Source of the DNA: an uncultured Eubacteriales bacterium
GTDB lineage: Bacteria > Bacillota > Clostridia > Christensenellales > CAG-917
Direction of reading: 5' to 3'
Assembly (NCBI GenBank): GCA_900547975.1
Contig: URIX01000046.1
Span: 1-14,130, forward strand
Length of the DNA: 14,130 nt
Part shown: in pieces, positions 12,535-14,130 of the stretch
Layout: every line of letters begins with the position of its first letter
Numbering within the stretch: position 1 is the stretch's first letter
The notes under the pieces: generated by a model
What the model saw: the letters and a program-made list of their open reading frames with translations, nothing else
Databases searched by the model: none
What the model was told of the DNA's origin: nothing
Made by a program: the position numbers and the translations under genes

Positions 12535-14130
12535 TTATTCAGCGGGTTCTTCAACTTTCTTTTTGCGAGTTGTCTTCTTTGCGGGTGCTTCTTCCTCTGC
12601 CTCGTCTGCGAGGTTGAGGTTGAGGTTCTTGAACAAATCGCCGAGAGTTGCGGAAGAACTACCGGAAACCCATTCTTTGGGTTCGTTGGAAGATTCCTTC
12701 TTTGCGCCGCGGCGTTCGCGTTTGCTTTCGCCGTCTGCAACTTTTTGTTCGAACTTCTTGACTCTTGAAGATCTCTTTGCCGCTTTTTCTTCGTCCGTTG
12801 CTTCTTCTTGACCTTCTTGAACTTGAGTTTCTTCGGGTGCGGGAAGCAATTCCTTTATAGAAAGAGTGATGCGGTTGTCGTCGAATCCGATGATCTTTGC
12901 TTCGACTTCTTGACCAACCGTCAACGCTTCGTTTGCGTCTTTGATCCAGTTGTGAGAGATTTGAGAAACGTGAACGAGTCCGTCTACGCCGTCATCGATG
13001 GATACGAATGCACCGTAGGGGAAGATTCTTTCAACCTTACCTTTGATGACCGTACCGACGGGGAACTTCTCTGCCGCAACTTCGTAGGGTTTCTTTTGAA
13101 GTTGTTTGTAGCCGAGAGAAATTTTGCCTGTTTCTCTGTCCATTTTGAGGACTACGAAGTCGTAACTTTCGCCGATTGTGAGAACTGTGGAAGGATCGGT
13201 GATCTTGTTCCAAGAAAGTTCGGAGATGTGAGCGAGGCAATCGAAACCGCGAACGTTTACGAATGCACCGAATTGCGTGAATCTCTTAACTTTGCCGGTC
13301 ACGATGTCGTGAACGTGAATGTTGTTCCAGAAAAGATCCTCTTTTTCTTTCTTTTCTCTTTCGAGAATTATACGTTGAGAAGCGAACAAATATCTCGACT
13401 TCTTTTGGGGTTTATCTTCGCTTTGAGCGTTTTCTTCGCCCTCAGCCTCTGTATTTTCTTTTTCCTTCGGGGGCATAAGCGTCAAGCGGAGCGTTTTGCC
13501 TTTGTAATCTTCGAGGTTGCTGACATAACCCATTCTGATTTGGCTTGCTGGAACGAAGATGGTGTATTGACCGAGTCTTCCTCTCAAACCGCCCTTGACG
13601 ACTTCCGTCATAGTCAAAGAGAATTCGCCTTGAGCAAGAGCCTTTTCCGCTTCTGCTTCTTCAAGACGCACTGCGTCAACGTCCTTTTTGGACAAAGACA
13701 CGTACTCTTTGTTGACAGCAAGAATAGTTGCTTGAATTTCATCGCCCTCTTTGAAATCGGCAGGATTGTAGTTGCCGTCCAAAGATGCTTCACTCTTATC
13801 AATGAAACCGTCTTTCTTTCCGCCGATTGCGACGTAGATGCCGCTATCGCCAGCGCTGATGACTTTGCCTTTGATGCGTTTGCCGACTTTGTAATTGGTG
13901 TAGCCGACGGAAGTTGCAGATTTCAAAAGGTCTGCCATAGTGGTGGGTTCTTTTTCTTCGGCGACTGTTTGCTCTTGAAGTGTTGCCTCGTTTTTCACTT
14001 CAGTTTCAACTGTTTCCACAGCGTTCTTTTGAGTTTCACTCATAAGTCTTGTTACCTCCTGTATCAACCACGGCGGAGTCGAAGCCCCTGCGACAATCGA
14101 TACACATTGAATATCCTTGATAAATTTTAT
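12535..14130 (-). CDS. ispH-rpsA: IspH-ribosomal protein S1 fusion, 5' end outside window
   Basis: The frame stays open to the window edge. Its first visible residues, VSIVAGASTPPWLIQEV, match the C-terminal GASTP region of IspH, the [4Fe-4S] enzyme that makes isopentenyl and dimethylallyl diphosphate in the MEP pathway. After that come S1 RNA-binding domains, numbered from the internal Met at 14043: about 53-120 (GKVISAGDSGIYVAIGG), a divergent one at about 139-225, about 245-314 (GKVKRFTQFGAFVNV) and about 327-397 (GKVERIFPYGAFVSID). The Lys/Glu-rich tail (400-502) includes RSSRVKKFEQK and KKTTRKKK. IspH-S1 fusions are known in Clostridia. The last two domains are the best S1 matches. A terminator follows the stop codon. 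Confidence 0.93.
   Translation of the reverse strand: MKFIKDIQCVSIVAGASTPPWLIQEVTRLMSETQKNAVETVETEVKNEATLQEQTVAEEKEPTTMADLLKSATSVGYTNYKVGKRIKGKVISAGDSGIYVAIGGKKDGFIDKSEASLDGNYNPADFKEGDEIQATILAVNKEYVSLSKKDVDAVRLEEAEAEKALAQGEFSLTMTEVVKGGLRGRLGQYTIFVPASQIRMGYVSNLEDYKGKTLRLTLMPPKEKENTEAEGEENAQSEDKPQKKSRYLFASQRIILEREKKEKEDLFWNNIHVHDIVTGKVKRFTQFGAFVNVRGFDCLAHISELSWNKITDPSTVLTIGESYDFVVLKMDRETGKISLGYKQLQKKPYEVAAEKFPVGTVIKGKVERIFPYGAFVSIDDGVDGLVHVSQISHNWIKDANEALTVGQEVEAKIIGFDDNRITLSIKELLPAPEETQVQEGQEEATDEEKAAKRSSRVKKFEQKVADGESKRERRGAKKESSNEPKEWVSGSSSATLGDLFKNLNLNLADEAEEEAPAKKTTRKKKVEEPAE
14041..14060 (-). promoter_or_regulatory. internal Shine-Dalgarno and ATG inside the ispH-rpsA frame
   Basis: AGGAGG (14060-14055, codons for Gln-Glu-Val) lies 11 bases before an in-frame ATG (14043-14041) that begins MSETQKNAVE, exactly where the IspH part ends and the S1 part starts. 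It could allow free S1 protein to be made from the fused message. The spacing is somewhat longer than optimal. Confidence 0.5.

Noticed and set aside
14065..14067. TTG as the start of a separate S1 gene
   Set aside because: The frame continues upstream to the window edge and encodes the IspH C-terminal GASTP motif, so this TTG is an internal Leu codon.

Overview
The window looks like a piece of chromosome from a spore-forming, moderate-GC Firmicute, most likely an uncultured Clostridia-type bacterium. The support is a complete spoIIA sporulation operon (anti-anti-sigma, anti-sigma, sigma-F), an IspH fused to S1 domains (an arrangement known from Clostridia), SigA-type promoters with 17-bp spacers, and AGGAG-type ribosome binding sites. 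No phage genes or insertion sequences were seen. The taxonomic placement is inference.

Layout. Positions 1-240 hold three tRNA genes on the minus strand (Pro, a CAT-anticodon tRNA, Asp cut by the window edge), transcribed from one strong promoter at 274-302. Divergent from them, 422-1878 is spoIIAA-spoIIAB-spoIIAC, closed by a hairpin terminator. Minus-strand genes for an MFS transporter (1931-3172) and a GNAT acetyltransferase (3273-3854) follow. Next come two plus-strand genes with near-identical promoters: a Xer tyrosine recombinase of XerS-like length and layout (4001-5074), and a 659-residue protein joining an N-terminal PadR DNA-binding domain, a long charged coiled coil and four C-terminal membrane segments (5181-7160). 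The latter is the most unusual protein here and reads as a membrane-tethered transcription regulator.

Positions 7161-8308 carry about 1.1 kb with no protein gene but much structure. There are two copies of a long imperfect hairpin with a shared 3' tail, two related terminator hairpins, and a chain of small hairpins on a 22-23 bp period. There is also a duplicated segment holding a 21-bp copy of the tRNA-Trp 3' end plus its terminator, and finally tRNA-Trp itself with its promoter. An 18-bp AT-rich sequence occurs inverted at both ends of the inner part (7688-7705 and 8292-8309).

After this lie a minus-strand lipoprotein of unknown function (8309-9874) and a plus-strand pair, rnhA (RNase HI, 10160-10642) and a four-helix membrane protein (10689-11168). 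A bidirectional terminator separates these from trpS (11352-12395, minus). The window ends inside a minus-strand ispH-rpsA fusion (12535 to the edge). Only the last residues of IspH are in view, followed by four S1-type domains and a charged tail. A full Shine-Dalgarno sequence sits inside the fused frame before an internal ATG, so free S1 protein could also be made.

Two expression styles coexist. spoIIA, xer, padR, trpS and the membrane protein have Shine-Dalgarno sequences. The GNAT and rnhA genes have good promoters whose -10 box ends exactly six bases before the ATG and no Shine-Dalgarno, which suggests leaderless mRNAs. The lipoprotein and MFS genes show a weaker version of the same arrangement.
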